Shown here: piece by piece, positions 48,146 to 55,897 of the stretch
Numbering within the stretch: position 1 is the first letter of the stretch
Layout: every line of letters begins with the position of its first letter
Assembly (NCBI RefSeq): GCF_004684055.1
Contig: NZ_SRIB01000002.1
Location: 1 to 64,000, forward strand
Direction of reading: 5' to 3'
DNA from: Soehngenia longivitae
GTDB taxonomy: Bacteria; Bacillota; Clostridia; Tissierellales; Tissierellaceae
DNA length: 64,000 nt
The notes under the pieces: model-generated
Seen by the model: only the letters and a program-made list of their open reading frames with translations
What the model was told of the DNA's origin: nothing
Databases searched by the model: none
Position numbers and translations under genes: made by a program

Positions 48146-49957
48146 AAGGGTATACCTGCTTAATTCTTTTTTTAAGAATAAAACTACTTCTTCTAGTTCT
48201 TTTATATTTTCAGTTAAATTCATTATTTCTGCAGAAAAATTACTTACATTTGCGCTCATTTCCTCTGATGTAGCGCTATTTTCTTCTGTAATTGCCGCAA
48301 GATTATTTATATTTTCAAAGACTTTATCGATTTTTTTAGTTTCTGATAGAAGCATTTCTGAAATATCTGAAATCATATCTTTAACCTCGTTTATCATATT
48401 TGAAGCTAATCTACTGTCTTTAACTACTCCAGCGACAGTTTGAGTCCCATTTTCAAGTTGAATGAATTGATCGTTGATCTTACTTACCATGCTGTTTACA
48501 CTTTTTGTGAATTCGTTTAGGCTTGAGTTTATTGTATTAACAGCTCCTTTAGAGTTTTCAGCTAATTTTCTGATCTCCTCTGCAACAACACTAAAACCTC
48601 TGCCCATTTCTCCTGCTCTTGCGGCTTCAATGGAAGCATTTAAAGCTAAGAGATTTGTTTGTTCGGCAATACTTTCAACTGTGTTTACTATTTCAATAGT
48701 ATTTTTTATATTTTTACTTAATTCTTGACCTTGCTTGTTGACATTTGAAAAATTATTTTTTACTTCCTCAAGATCAGAAGAAACTTTTTCAAGGTTTTCA
48801 AAAGAAGTCTCAATTTGGTCGACAGCTTTGCCTAGACTTTCCTTTCCATCTAATTGCATTTTGCTTATTTTATCTATCATGTCGATATTGTCAGAAAGTA
48901 TGCTCACAGAATTTTCTGCCTCGTTTGCTTGATGAACTGCTCCGTCTGCTACTTCTTGAACTGCTTTAGATATTGAGTCTGAAACATCTCCTAAATTCTC
49001 TGCAACTTTAGAGAATTTTTCAATAAATGAATATAAATCATCCATGCCACCTTTAAAATAAGTGATTTCTTCTCTAAGTCTATTCTTAGATTCATTGACA
49101 GATTGAAATAACATTTCGTTGTAATCATTGGTGTGGACAATCAAATCTTCATCCAATTGAATTTCACCAAGCTTTTTAATTTCTTCTGGCAAATCTAAAG
49201 ATGGCTTAATGATTGATTTAGATACAAATACTGTAGAAATCAATACAATAGCTGGAACACCAGAAAGAAGAACATAGTCATTGAAACCATTTAAAATTGC
49301 AATAAGTGCAAATGTCAATAGAGTTGGGTAAATAGCAATTTTTAGTGGTGCATATTTAATAAATGAGAGCGACAATATCTTTGATACCTTATAGGTTTTA
49401 TGTTTCTTATTTCCCTTTTCGAAATGCAATTTCACTCTTACGATATGGACGCCGTCTTTATCTACTTCTCTATCTAAAACTTCGGATTCGATTTTTTCAT
49501 TAAAAAATTCTCCAGTGCCCTCTATAAGACCTAAGAAATAATCAATTAAACCTCTTTTGGACTTATAAGTAAGTATTAAAGTTTTGTCATCAACATCTTC
49601 TGGAATGAGCCTTGGAGGGATTGCTCCTGGAATCATTTTAGTTAGTTGAGTATGCACTTTATCCATCAATGCTAGGAAACTCTTTGCAGAATTTTTTTCA
49701 AAATACGATGGAAACCAGTTATAAAAAGAATTTATATTATTTTGTCCAAGCACTCTCCACATTTCATTTGAACTCATGTTGTTTTCTTTCGCGAATGCAC
49801 TCATAAGACTAAGTATTTTTTGATCATCTATCTCTTCCAGAGGAGTGATTAATTTATCTGGATTCCAGCCATTTTTCCTCATCACTTCATTTCTTTTTTC
49901 TTTGCCCATTATTTTTTCTATAGTGTTAAACCATATATTTACTACAGTACCTTTCAT
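48143..49957 (-). CDS. Methyl-accepting chemotaxis protein with N-terminal H-NOX haem sensor
   Basis: A 604-aa fusion. Residues 1-182 are an H-NOX domain: proximal haem ligand His102 in [10 protein letters not shown], Pro115, and YxSxR as Tyr131-Ser133-Arg135. Trp9, Asn74 and Tyr140, the distal residues that hold O2 in Thermoanaerobacter H-NOX, are all present. Two membrane helices follow (about 204-223 and 229-247), then a cytoplasmic signalling domain with the hairpin tip [20 protein letters not shown]. The start is ATG 49957 (MKGTVV), 9 bases from GAGG; the ATG nine bases upstream overlaps that site. It likely drives aerotactic avoidance. Confidence 0.93.
   Translation of the reverse strand: MKGTVVNIWFNTIEKIMGKEKRNEVMRKNGWNPDKLITPLEEIDDQKILSLMSAFAKENNMSSNEMWRVLGQNNINSFYNWFPSYFEKNSAKSFLALMDKVHTQLTKMIPGAIPPRLIPEDVDDKTLILTYKSKRGLIDYFLGLIEGTGEFFNEKIESEVLDREVDKDGVHIVRVKLHFEKGNKKHKTYKVSKILSLSFIKYAPLKIAIYPTLLTFALIAILNGFNDYVLLSGVPAIVLISTVFVSKSIIKPSLDLPEEIKKLGEIQLDEDLIVHTNDYNEMLFQSVNESKNRLREEITYFKGGMDDLYSFIEKFSKVAENLGDVSDSISKAVQEVADGAVHQANEAENSVSILSDNIDMIDKISKMQLDGKESLGKAVDQIETSFENLEKVSSDLEEVKNNFSNVNKQGQELSKNIKNTIEIVNTVESIAEQTNLLALNASIEAARAGEMGRGFSVVAEEIRKLAENSKGAVNTINSSLNEFTKSVNSMVSKINDQFIQLENGTQTVAGVVKDSRLASNMINEVKDMISDISEMLLSETKKIDKVFENINNLAAITEENSATSEEMSANVSNFSAEIMNLTENIKELEEVVLFLKKELSRYTL
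49845..49910. repeat. Source of the duplicated chemoreceptor 5' fragment
   Basis: These 66 bases inside the H-NOX coding region recur identically at 53105-53170. The adjoining intergenic bases 50049-50122 recur right after them at 53171-53245. Confidence 0.95.
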
Positions 49958-50201
49958 ATTCACCATCCTCTTAGTGTTAGTATATTATTCCTGTTTATTC
50001 ATATCGGCTAATTTATAAATTATTAAATGACAAGTTAAAATTTACCATTATTAAAAATTCCTTACAAATTCTAAAAGGGTTGAAATAGAACAAAAATTGT
50101 GATAAATTAAACAATTAAGATAAAGCGATAAGATTAAAATAATATTAGCATACAAATTAATAAAAATTAGATTCATAAGAAGTTCGATTAGGGAGTTTTT
50201 A

Positions 50202-50831
50202 TATAGGTAAAGGAGGCGCTAAACTAAGATATGAGAAAAATAAAAATAATATCCATAGTTCTAGTAAATTTATTAATTGTGATCCTTTTAACATCTTGCA
50301 TAAATTCAAATGATGAAGAAAATATACCAGATGAAGATAAAGAGGTAATAGAGAGTTTTTTAAATTCATATTTTGAACAATTTAATTATTCTGAAGAAGA
50401 TTGGGAAAATTTAATTGAAAAATTAGATGCAGAAATGATTAGATTAGGTAAAGATGAAATAGATTTAGAAATGTTAAACAATTTAGATGATGATTCTTGG
50501 ATGAAAACATGGGAAGAAACTTTAACAGTAGAAGAAATTGATAGATTAATTAAGAACAGATTATTACCAAATTTATATTTGAAAGAATATAAAGAAGTCC
50601 AATACAGTATTGAAGAACTTAAAAAAACCAATGATTCAGATTCATATTCAGCCAAGATAAAATTTACAAATGTAGATAATAAAAATGATGAAAAGGAAAT
50701 ATATATCTTATTAGATATGGTAGATACTGAGCAAGGGCGACGTATAAAATATGTTGATTTGGAAGAATTTAAAAACTTGTTTGATAAAAAATAACAAATA
50801 AGATATAACAATAGTAACTAAAAGTACAATA
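50202..50831. repeat. 630-bp direct repeat, copy 1
   Basis: Matches 52248-52877 with 3 differences in 630 bases by my line-by-line comparison (50465, 50590, 50791), all silent in the lipoprotein gene. It starts at the TATAGGTAAAGGAGG leader and ends just after the gene. Copy 1 lacks the 169-aa gene that precedes copy 2. Confidence 0.96.
50231..50794 (+). CDS. Acidic lipoprotein of unknown function, copy 1
   Basis: A 187-aa protein with a lipoprotein signal (residues 1-23, LLTSCINS with the lipobox Cys). The mature part is strongly acidic and helical (DDEENIPDEDKEVIESFLNS, YSIEELKKTNDSDS). I do not recognise a family; the pattern resembles small DUF4878/DUF5105-like clostridial lipoproteins but I cannot assign it. 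The protein is identical to copy 2. The ribosome site AAAGGAGG is included in the repeat. Confidence 0.8.
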   Translation: MRKIKIISIVLVNLLIVILLTSCINSNDEENIPDEDKEVIESFLNSYFEQFNYSEEDWENLIEKLDAEMIRLGKDEIDLEMLNNLDDDSWMKTWEETLTVEEIDRLIKNRLLPNLYLKEYKEVQYSIEELKKTNDSDSYSAKIKFTNVDNKNDEKEIYILLDMVDTEQGRRIKYVDLEEFKNLFDKK

Positions 50832-50957
50832 TATGCTCTGAATTTAGGTGGAGTACACGGGTAATACCATTGTAAATCATAGGTAATGAAGAATCATAGG
50901 GGAAAAGTGGTATACCGACTTCATTCAATCTAGGTTGAGGTAAAGACTGTTCATTAC

Positions 50958-51098
50958 GAGGATTCTCGATTAAGCTCAAGGCCCATGGGATGGAGTGAAA
51001 TAGGAGCTGATGAAATGGCATGAATGCGAACATACAAAGCAAACGGGGGAAGCATAAGAGAATATTACACAAGCATTAGAACAAAAAAGATGAAATAA
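50958..51098 (+). pseudogene. C-terminal remnant of an ISLre2-family (UPF0236) transposase
   Basis: The plus frame from 50958 reads RLSSRPMGWSEIGADEMA, then TGA at 51021, then MRTYKANGGSIREYY. SRPMGWS..GADKMARLRAYKANGG is the conserved C-terminal block of ISLre2 transposases as I know it. The stop looks like CGA changed to TGA, and the normally preceding CSAEGH block is reduced and out of frame (GACTGTTCA at 50945). The rest of the roughly 450-aa gene is missing. Confidence 0.75.
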
Positions 51099-51400
51099 AA
51101 AAGAATTTTAGAATTAGATTTAAAGATGACTGATAGGGTACATAATTAATATAGGCTCAGATACAATGATATACTACCATATATATCAAGAAAAGAAGTA
51201 GATGATGGCACAAAGACATGTCAATAGTATCATATTTTTAATAATATACATTAGAAAATCTATTTTTTTAGATGAATAGACTTGTTTAAAATATGGATTG
51301 TAGGTTATTACAACATATAAATACAGGATTATTATTTAATATTAATTTAGAAAGTTATTATATAATTGTTTTCTAAATTAATTAATTGGTGATATTGAAT

Positions 51401-51430
51401 TCATTAATTGTTTGATCAAACAATTAATGA
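51401..51430. repeat. 30-nt perfect palindrome
   Basis: TCATTAATTGTTTGA followed by its exact complement TCAAACAATTAATGA. It lies in the insertion relic near its right edge. No T run follows, so a terminator is unlikely; a protein site or leftover of a mobile element end is possible. Confidence 0.7.
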
Positions 51431-51746
51431 GATATACCTATGCTAAAGAAATTACAATACATGTTCTGACAAAAAATATATTAGATTGATTAAGAGGAGA
51501 AAAGCTCTATAAAATGAAAGGATCTGATTCCAATGAAATTTAAAAGAGCATCGAGATGATTTAGTAAGTTGTATGTAAAAATATTTATTTATCATCTGTT
51601 TAACTTAATTATATCATAAGCATGTTAATATCTAAATTTAATAATATCTAGGAAATGAAAAGATATTTTGGATCAAAAGATACTGTAAAGTAGCTTATGA
51701 AAAAACAGAGTAAAAAAAATTAGACTCAAATAAGGAGGCTTATACT

Positions 51747-52256
51747 ATGAAATTTTTCAAACAAACTATAATTATGTCGCTGTTGCTTGTTATTACATTT
51801 ACTAATTTTGCTTTTGGGAATACAGGAGAATTAATTTCAAAAGATGAATATAGAAAAATAGAACTTAAAGAATTCAAAATTGATGAGACTAAAATGGAGT
51901 TTTTACCCATAAACTTAAATCATATTTCTAGCATGTATCCAACTGTTTATGATGCTTGTCCAGGGAGAGGAGATCATGAAATGCTAAGTAGTGGTTGGGG
52001 GAAATTAATTAGAGTAAATAATGATGGTTCAAGAGAAACTGTTTTCAATGGTGGTGCTGCTTGGCAATGCAAATGGTGTTATGAAGTATTAGTTACAGAG
52101 TATGATCCATTAGCAGTTGGAAAAGTAGGTTATTATTGTATGAGATATATGGGTAATGAAATTCCTCTTTATGGGCTTATTATGGAGGCTTCTCCTGAAA
52201 ATATTAAATATACAAATGATTCAAAAGTTCCATATTGCAAGTTATTTTATAGGTAA
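51747..52256 (+). CDS. Secreted Cys-rich protein of unknown function
   Basis: A 169-aa protein with a clear signal peptide (residues 1-25, ending FAFG). The mature part carries ACPGRGDHEM, a CKWC motif followed by YEVLVTEYDP, YYCMRYMG and a C-terminal PYCKLFYR: five cysteines that could bind metal or form disulfides. I do not recognise the family. Start ATG 51747 has AAGGAGG. Its last codons run into the start of repeat copy 2, so its stop codon (TATAGGTAA) belongs to the repeat. It probably forms an operon with the lipoprotein 20 bases downstream. Confidence 0.8.
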   Translation: MKFFKQTIIMSLLLVITFTNFAFGNTGELISKDEYRKIELKEFKIDETKMEFLPINLNHISSMYPTVYDACPGRGDHEMLSSGWGKLIRVNNDGSRETVFNGGAAWQCKWCYEVLVTEYDPLAVGKVGYYCMRYMGNEIPLYGLIMEASPENIKYTNDSKVPYCKLFYR

Positions 52257-52877
52257 AGGAGGCGCTAAACTAAGATATGAGAAAAATAAAAATAATATCC
52301 ATAGTTCTAGTAAATTTATTAATTGTGATCCTTTTAACATCTTGCATAAATTCAAATGATGAAGAAAATATACCAGATGAAGATAAAGAGGTAATAGAGA
52401 GTTTTTTAAATTCATATTTTGAACAATTTAATTATTCTGAAGAAGATTGGGAAAATTTAATTGAAAAATTAGATGCAGAAATGATTAGATTAGGTAAAGA
52501 TGAAATAGATCTAGAAATGTTAAACAATTTAGATGATGATTCTTGGATGAAAACATGGGAAGAAACTTTAACAGTAGAAGAAATTGATAGATTAATTAAG
52601 AACAGATTATTACCAAATTTATATTTGAAAGAATACAAAGAAGTCCAATACAGTATTGAAGAACTTAAAAAAACCAATGATTCAGATTCATATTCAGCCA
52701 AGATAAAATTTACAAATGTAGATAATAAAAATGATGAAAAGGAAATATATATCTTATTAGATATGGTAGATACTGAGCAAGGGCGACGTATAAAATATGT
52801 TGATTTGGAAGAATTTAAAAACTTGTTTGATAAAAAGTAACAAATAAGATATAACAATAGTAACTAAAAGTACAATA
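52248..52877. repeat. 630-bp direct repeat, copy 2
   Basis: Near-identical to 50202-50831. Copy 2 then has a short tandem repeat (AAAAGTACAAT twice) and continues into a segment also found, diverged, at 51454-51660. Confidence 0.96.
52277..52840 (+). CDS. Acidic lipoprotein of unknown function, copy 2
   Basis: Encodes the same 187 aa as the gene at 50231; the only base differences are silent. Here the gene directly follows the secreted Cys-rich protein gene, which is probably the original arrangement. Lipobox at LLTSC. No family recognised. Confidence 0.8.
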   Translation: MRKIKIISIVLVNLLIVILLTSCINSNDEENIPDEDKEVIESFLNSYFEQFNYSEEDWENLIEKLDAEMIRLGKDEIDLEMLNNLDDDSWMKTWEETLTVEEIDRLIKNRLLPNLYLKEYKEVQYSIEELKKTNDSDSYSAKIKFTNVDNKNDEKEIYILLDMVDTEQGRRIKYVDLEEFKNLFDKK

Positions 52878-53283
52878 AAAGTACAATATATGTATGCTCT
52901 GATAAAAATGGATGATATTGCAAAGAGGACAAAAATCTCTATAAAATGAAAATGTGCAATACCAATAAAAATTAAAGAAAATTAAAGAAGTTAGAGGGAT
53001 CATTTATTGTAGCTTGTATAACAAAATACTTATTTGTTCTCCGTTTGACTTAATTATATCATAGGGATATTAATAGCTAAAATAATAAGAGTTAAGAAAT
53101 GAAAGTGATTAATTTATCTGGATTCCAGCCATTTTTCCTCATCACTTCATTTCTTTTTTCTTTGCCCATTTATTAAAAATTCCTTACAAATTCTAAAAGG
53201 GGTTGAAATAGAATAAAAATTGTGATAAATTAAACAATTAAGATACTTAAACAATTAAGATACGAAAAAAAAGGAGGAGAAAA
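52841..53283. other. 443-base gap made of repeat pieces
   Basis: No supported gene. 52884-53100 is a diverged copy of 51454-51660. 53105-53245 is a copy of the chemoreceptor 5' end fused to its upstream DNA. A 17-nt tandem duplication (TTAAACAATTAAGATAC) and an AAAAGGAGG site before the transporter follow. Confidence 0.8.
53105..53245 (-). pseudogene. Duplicated, internally deleted 5' fragment of the H-NOX chemoreceptor gene
   Basis: 53105-53170 equals 49845-49910 (codons about 16-37 of the chemoreceptor, minus strand). 53171-53245 matches upstream DNA 50049-50122 with one inserted and one changed base. The 138 bases between, including the start codon, are missing; the join falls at a shared CCATTAT-like sequence. 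It cannot be translated as an H-NOX protein. Confidence 0.93.
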
Positions 53284-54486
53284 ATGAAAAAGAAAAAGAT
53301 TGGCTTACTGCCAAGACTAATCATTGCAATTATCTTAGGTATTGTATTTGGGATGGTATTTCCAGAAACATTGGTTAGAGTACTAGCCACATTTAATGCA
53401 GTCTTTGGACAGTTCTTAGGCTTTGCAATCCCACTGATCATCATTGGGTTTATCGCCCCTGGGATTGGCGAATTAGGTAAAGGCGCAGGTAGGATCTTAG
53501 CAATTACCGCAATTTTAGCTTATGTCTCTACTATTTTTTCAGGAACGGTTGCTTACTTTGCAAACTCACTTATACTGCCTACTTTTTTAACAGATAGGAC
53601 ATTTGATGTAAGTGGTATAGGAGAAGAAACCATGGCCGCTTCTTTTATTGAAATGAACATTCCTCCTATTATGGAAGTAATGACAGCACTTATAATAGCT
53701 TTTACACTGGGGATAGGAATGGCTGCCATAGATTCAAAATACATAAAAGGATTTATGGATGAGTTTCAAAACATAGTGAGTAAATTGATATCGGAAATAA
53801 TTATTCCACTTTTGCCTATTCACATCATGGGGATATTCGCAAATCTCACTTTTTCCGGACAGACAGCTATGATTTTAAGTGTTTTCTCTAGAGTATTCAT
53901 ATTAGTTATAGCTCTTCACATAATAATAATCATAATTCAATATAGCGTAGCAGGTACTACTGCAAAAGCAAATCCATTTAAGTTGATAAAAGGCATGTTA
54001 CCTGCTTATTTTACAGCTATAGGCACTCAATCATCTGCAGCGACTATACCTGTAACTCTAGTGCAAACTAAGAAAAATGGAGTAAACGAAGGAGTCGCAG
54101 AGTTTGTAATTCCTCTATGTGCGACAATACATCTTTCTGGAAGTACTATTACACTAGTTAGCTGCTCTATGGCTATTATGATGTTAAATGATATACCTTT
54201 AAGCTTTGGCTCTTATTTTGGATTTATTTTAGCATTAGGGGTAACAATGGTTGCAGCTCCTGGAGTACCTGGTGGAGCAGTCATGGCGGCATTGGGAATT
54301 TTAGAGAGCATATTGGGATTTGATCAGACGATGCTTTCTCTTATGATAGCACTATATCTTGCACAAGATAGCTTTGGGACAGCTTGCAATGTTACAGGCG
54401 ACGGAGCTATAGCAGTTATAGTAAATAAAATTTCAGGATTTAAATTAGAACCAAAAGAAAAATTAGTAGATATAGATATAGATTAG
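53284..54486 (+). CDS. Sodium:dicarboxylate/amino acid symporter (DAACS family)
   Basis: A 400-aa membrane protein with about eight transmembrane segments plus re-entrant loops. GTQSSAATIPVT is the serine-rich re-entrant hairpin of the glutamate-transporter fold, and DSFGTACNVTGDGA is the substrate/cation site in the last helix. It imports acidic or small neutral amino acids with Na+. The substrate is not determinable; proline-pathway supply is conceivable given the neighbourhood. Start ATG 53284 has AAAGGAGG. Confidence 0.92.
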   Translation: MKKKKIGLLPRLIIAIILGIVFGMVFPETLVRVLATFNAVFGQFLGFAIPLIIIGFIAPGIGELGKGAGRILAITAILAYVSTIFSGTVAYFANSLILPTFLTDRTFDVSGIGEETMAASFIEMNIPPIMEVMTALIIAFTLGIGMAAIDSKYIKGFMDEFQNIVSKLISEIIIPLLPIHIMGIFANLTFSGQTAMILSVFSRVFILVIALHIIIIIIQYSVAGTTAKANPFKLIKGMLPAYFTAIGTQSSAATIPVTLVQTKKNGVNEGVAEFVIPLCATIHLSGSTITLVSCSMAIMMLNDIPLSFGSYFGFILALGVTMVAAPGVPGGAVMAALGILESILGFDQTMLSLMIALYLAQDSFGTACNVTGDGAIAVIVNKISGFKLEPKEKLVDIDID

Positions 54487-54487
54487 A

Positions 54488-54520
54488 AAAAATATAGACC
54501 ATAATGGTCTATATTTTTTT
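54488..54520 (+). terminator. Intrinsic terminator after the symporter gene
   Basis: AAATATAGACCA pairs with TGGTCTATATTT around a TAA-containing loop, and a T run follows. Confidence 0.92.
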
Positions 54521-54557
54521 AGTTGTGGGTATAAAATATCAAAAGGGAGGGGAATAT

Positions 54558-55010
54558 ATGAACATACGCAGAGCTTATCCGAAAGAAGCTGATATTTTAA
54601 CAGATTTAGCTGTAGAATCAGAAGCTTATTGGGGTTATGATAAGAAATTTCTTGATACTTTTAAAGTAATATATAAAATAAGTGAAGACTACATCATAAA
54701 TAACCCAACTTTTGTCTTAGAAGAAAATGATAAATTAATTGGATTTTACAGCATAATAGAAAGTGGAGAAGGTGTTGTTTTAGAGTATTTCTATATTGAT
54801 CCCTCCTATATAAGAAAAGGGTACGGCAAAATACTTTGGGATCATTTAATAGAGTTTTGTAAAAACAGAGGGATTTTAGAATTAGATTTTGTTGCGTCTA
54901 ATGAAGTTATGCCATTTTACGAAAAAATGGGTGCAATAAAAGTAGGGGAGACAAAATCATTAGTTGAAAAGGATAGGAGAATTAACAAATTGAAAATGGT
55001 AATTTCTTAG
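54558..55010 (+). CDS. GNAT-family N-acetyltransferase
   Basis: A 150-aa acetyltransferase: MNIRRAYPKEADILTDLAVESE at the N-terminus, the acetyl-CoA site YIRKGYGKILWDHLIEF, and the C-terminal FYEKMGAIKVGE. The start is ATG 54558 behind AGGGAGGGG. Substrate unknown. It is 12 bases before the selenoperoxiredoxin gene and may share its transcript. Confidence 0.88.
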   Translation: MNIRRAYPKEADILTDLAVESEAYWGYDKKFLDTFKVIYKISEDYIINNPTFVLEENDKLIGFYSIIESGEGVVLEYFYIDPSYIRKGYGKILWDHLIEFCKNRGILELDFVASNEVMPFYEKMGAIKVGETKSLVEKDRRINKLKMVIS

Positions 55011-55022
55011 GAGGAGATAGCT

Positions 55023-55478
55023 TTGGGTAAATATGATTTTAAGTTAATATCTGATTCTGGGGAAGAAGTATCTTTAGAAGATTTCAGGGGTAAAAATGTC
55101 GTAGTTTATTTTTATCCAAAAGATAATACGCCTGGCTGAACGATTGAAGCAAACGGATTTAGGGATCTAAATCAAGAGTTTGAAAAACACAATACTGTTA
55201 TTATCGGAATAAGTAGAGATTCTACAAAGTCGCATCAAAATTTCAAGAAAAAATACGATTTAAATTTTATGTTGTTGACTGATGAATCTGGAGAAGTTTT
55301 AGAAAAGTATGAAGTGTTAAAGAATAAAAAAATGTTTGGAAAAGAAGTTAAAAGCATAGAAAGAAGTACCTTTGTATTCAATAAATTTGGGGAACTAGTA
55401 AAGGAATTTAGAAATGTAAAACCTGGGCCACACCCAGAAGAAGTTTTGGAATACATTAAAGAAAATCTTACAAACTAG
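55023..55478 (+). CDS. Selenocysteine-containing peroxiredoxin (BCP/PrxQ type)
   Basis: A 151-aa peroxiredoxin when UGA at 55137-55139 is read as Sec39. The context [16 protein letters not shown] is the BCP active site with Sec at the peroxidatic Cys. The frame then runs unbroken to TAG at 55478. The Cys often found five residues later in BCP is Asn here, so it may be a 1-Sec enzyme. A hairpin at 55156-55173 is a likely SECIS. The start is TTG 55023, behind AGGAGGAG. It precedes the encapsulin genes; standard calling leaves only a 69-aa stub. Confidence 0.92.
55156..55173 (+). promoter_or_regulatory. Candidate SECIS hairpin of the selenoperoxiredoxin
   Basis: GATTTA (55156-55161), loop GGGATC, TAAATC (55168-55173): a perfect 6-bp stem beginning 17 bases after the UGA, with a G-rich apical loop. 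Confidence 0.7.
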
Positions 55479-55543
55479 TTGTTTAAAAATATGTTGTAAG
55501 GGTAAATTCAATGTGTAACTATTAAATGTTTGGAGGGATATAT

Positions 55544-55885
55544 ATGACACAGTATCATGAACCAGTTGAAAAAATGGATGAAAAAACAATGAATATAACT
55601 AGAGCTTTGATGAGCTTAAAAGAGGAAATAGAAGCCGTTGATTGGTACAATCAAAGGGTATCTGCAAGTGAAGATGAGACATTAAGAGAAGTTTTAGCTC
55701 ACAATAGAGATGAAGAGATTGAACATGCAGTTATGACTTTGGAATGGCTGAGAAGAAATATGGACGTGTGGGATGAAAACTTGAGAAAATACCTATTTAC
55801 CACCGAAAATATTCTTGAGGTAGAAGAAAGCAGTTCCGAAACGAATGAAAAAGACAAAGATTTAGGAATAGGAGATATGAAATAG
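55544..55885 (+). CDS. Encapsulated ferritin-like protein (encapsulin cargo)
   Basis: A 113-aa ferroxidase of the EncFtn family. LKEEIEAVDWYNQRV and LAHNRDEEIEHAVMTLEWLRR closely match Rhodospirillum EncFtn; Glu28, Glu58 and His61 correspond to its di-iron ligands. After a flexible acidic linker the C-terminus ends DLGIGDMK, a cargo-loading peptide that docks inside the shell. The start is ATG 55544 behind GGAGGG. The shell gene follows 12 bases later. It oxidises Fe2+ for storage in the compartment. Confidence 0.95.
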   Translation: MTQYHEPVEKMDEKTMNITRALMSLKEEIEAVDWYNQRVSASEDETLREVLAHNRDEEIEHAVMTLEWLRRNMDVWDENLRKYLFTTENILEVEESSSETNEKDKDLGIGDMK

Positions 55886-55897
55886 GAGGAGGATAAT

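Larger units (their letters stand above)
50842..51469. mobile_element. Insertion relic, probably ISLre2 family
   Basis: It interrupts a sequence that is continuous in the second copy, where the end of the lipoprotein repeat runs directly into the ATGCTCTGA segment. Flanking near-repeats ACAATATATGCTCTGA and ACAATACATGTTCTGA mark the edges. It contains the ISLre2-type coding remnant at 50958-51098. Confidence 0.55.
50795..51746. other. 950-base gap: decayed insertion and repeat debris
   Basis: No intact gene. After the end of repeat copy 1 (50831) comes a 628-base insertion (50842-51469) bounded by the imperfect direct repeats at 50826-50841 and 51454-51469. Inside it are a transposase remnant and a 30-nt palindrome. 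Beyond it, 51454-51660 resembles 52884-53100 at lower identity. The last 80 bases lead into the 169-aa gene. Confidence 0.75.

Noticed and set aside
50818-51072. Minus-strand 84-codon ORF
   Set aside because: It is the antisense of the transposase remnant and has no ribosome site or recognisable protein.
50842-51469. Group II intron or other structured RNA
   Set aside because: No domain V-like sequence was found, while one frame clearly encodes the ISLre2 C-terminal block with an internal stop.
49967-53283. CRISPR array in the repeat-rich patch
   Set aside because: The repeats are long, few and not regularly spaced; there are no short repeats with unique spacers and no cas genes.
55137-55139. 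Peroxiredoxin as a pseudogene
   Set aside because: The UGA is exactly at the catalytic Cys position, with no other stop or frameshift in the gene.
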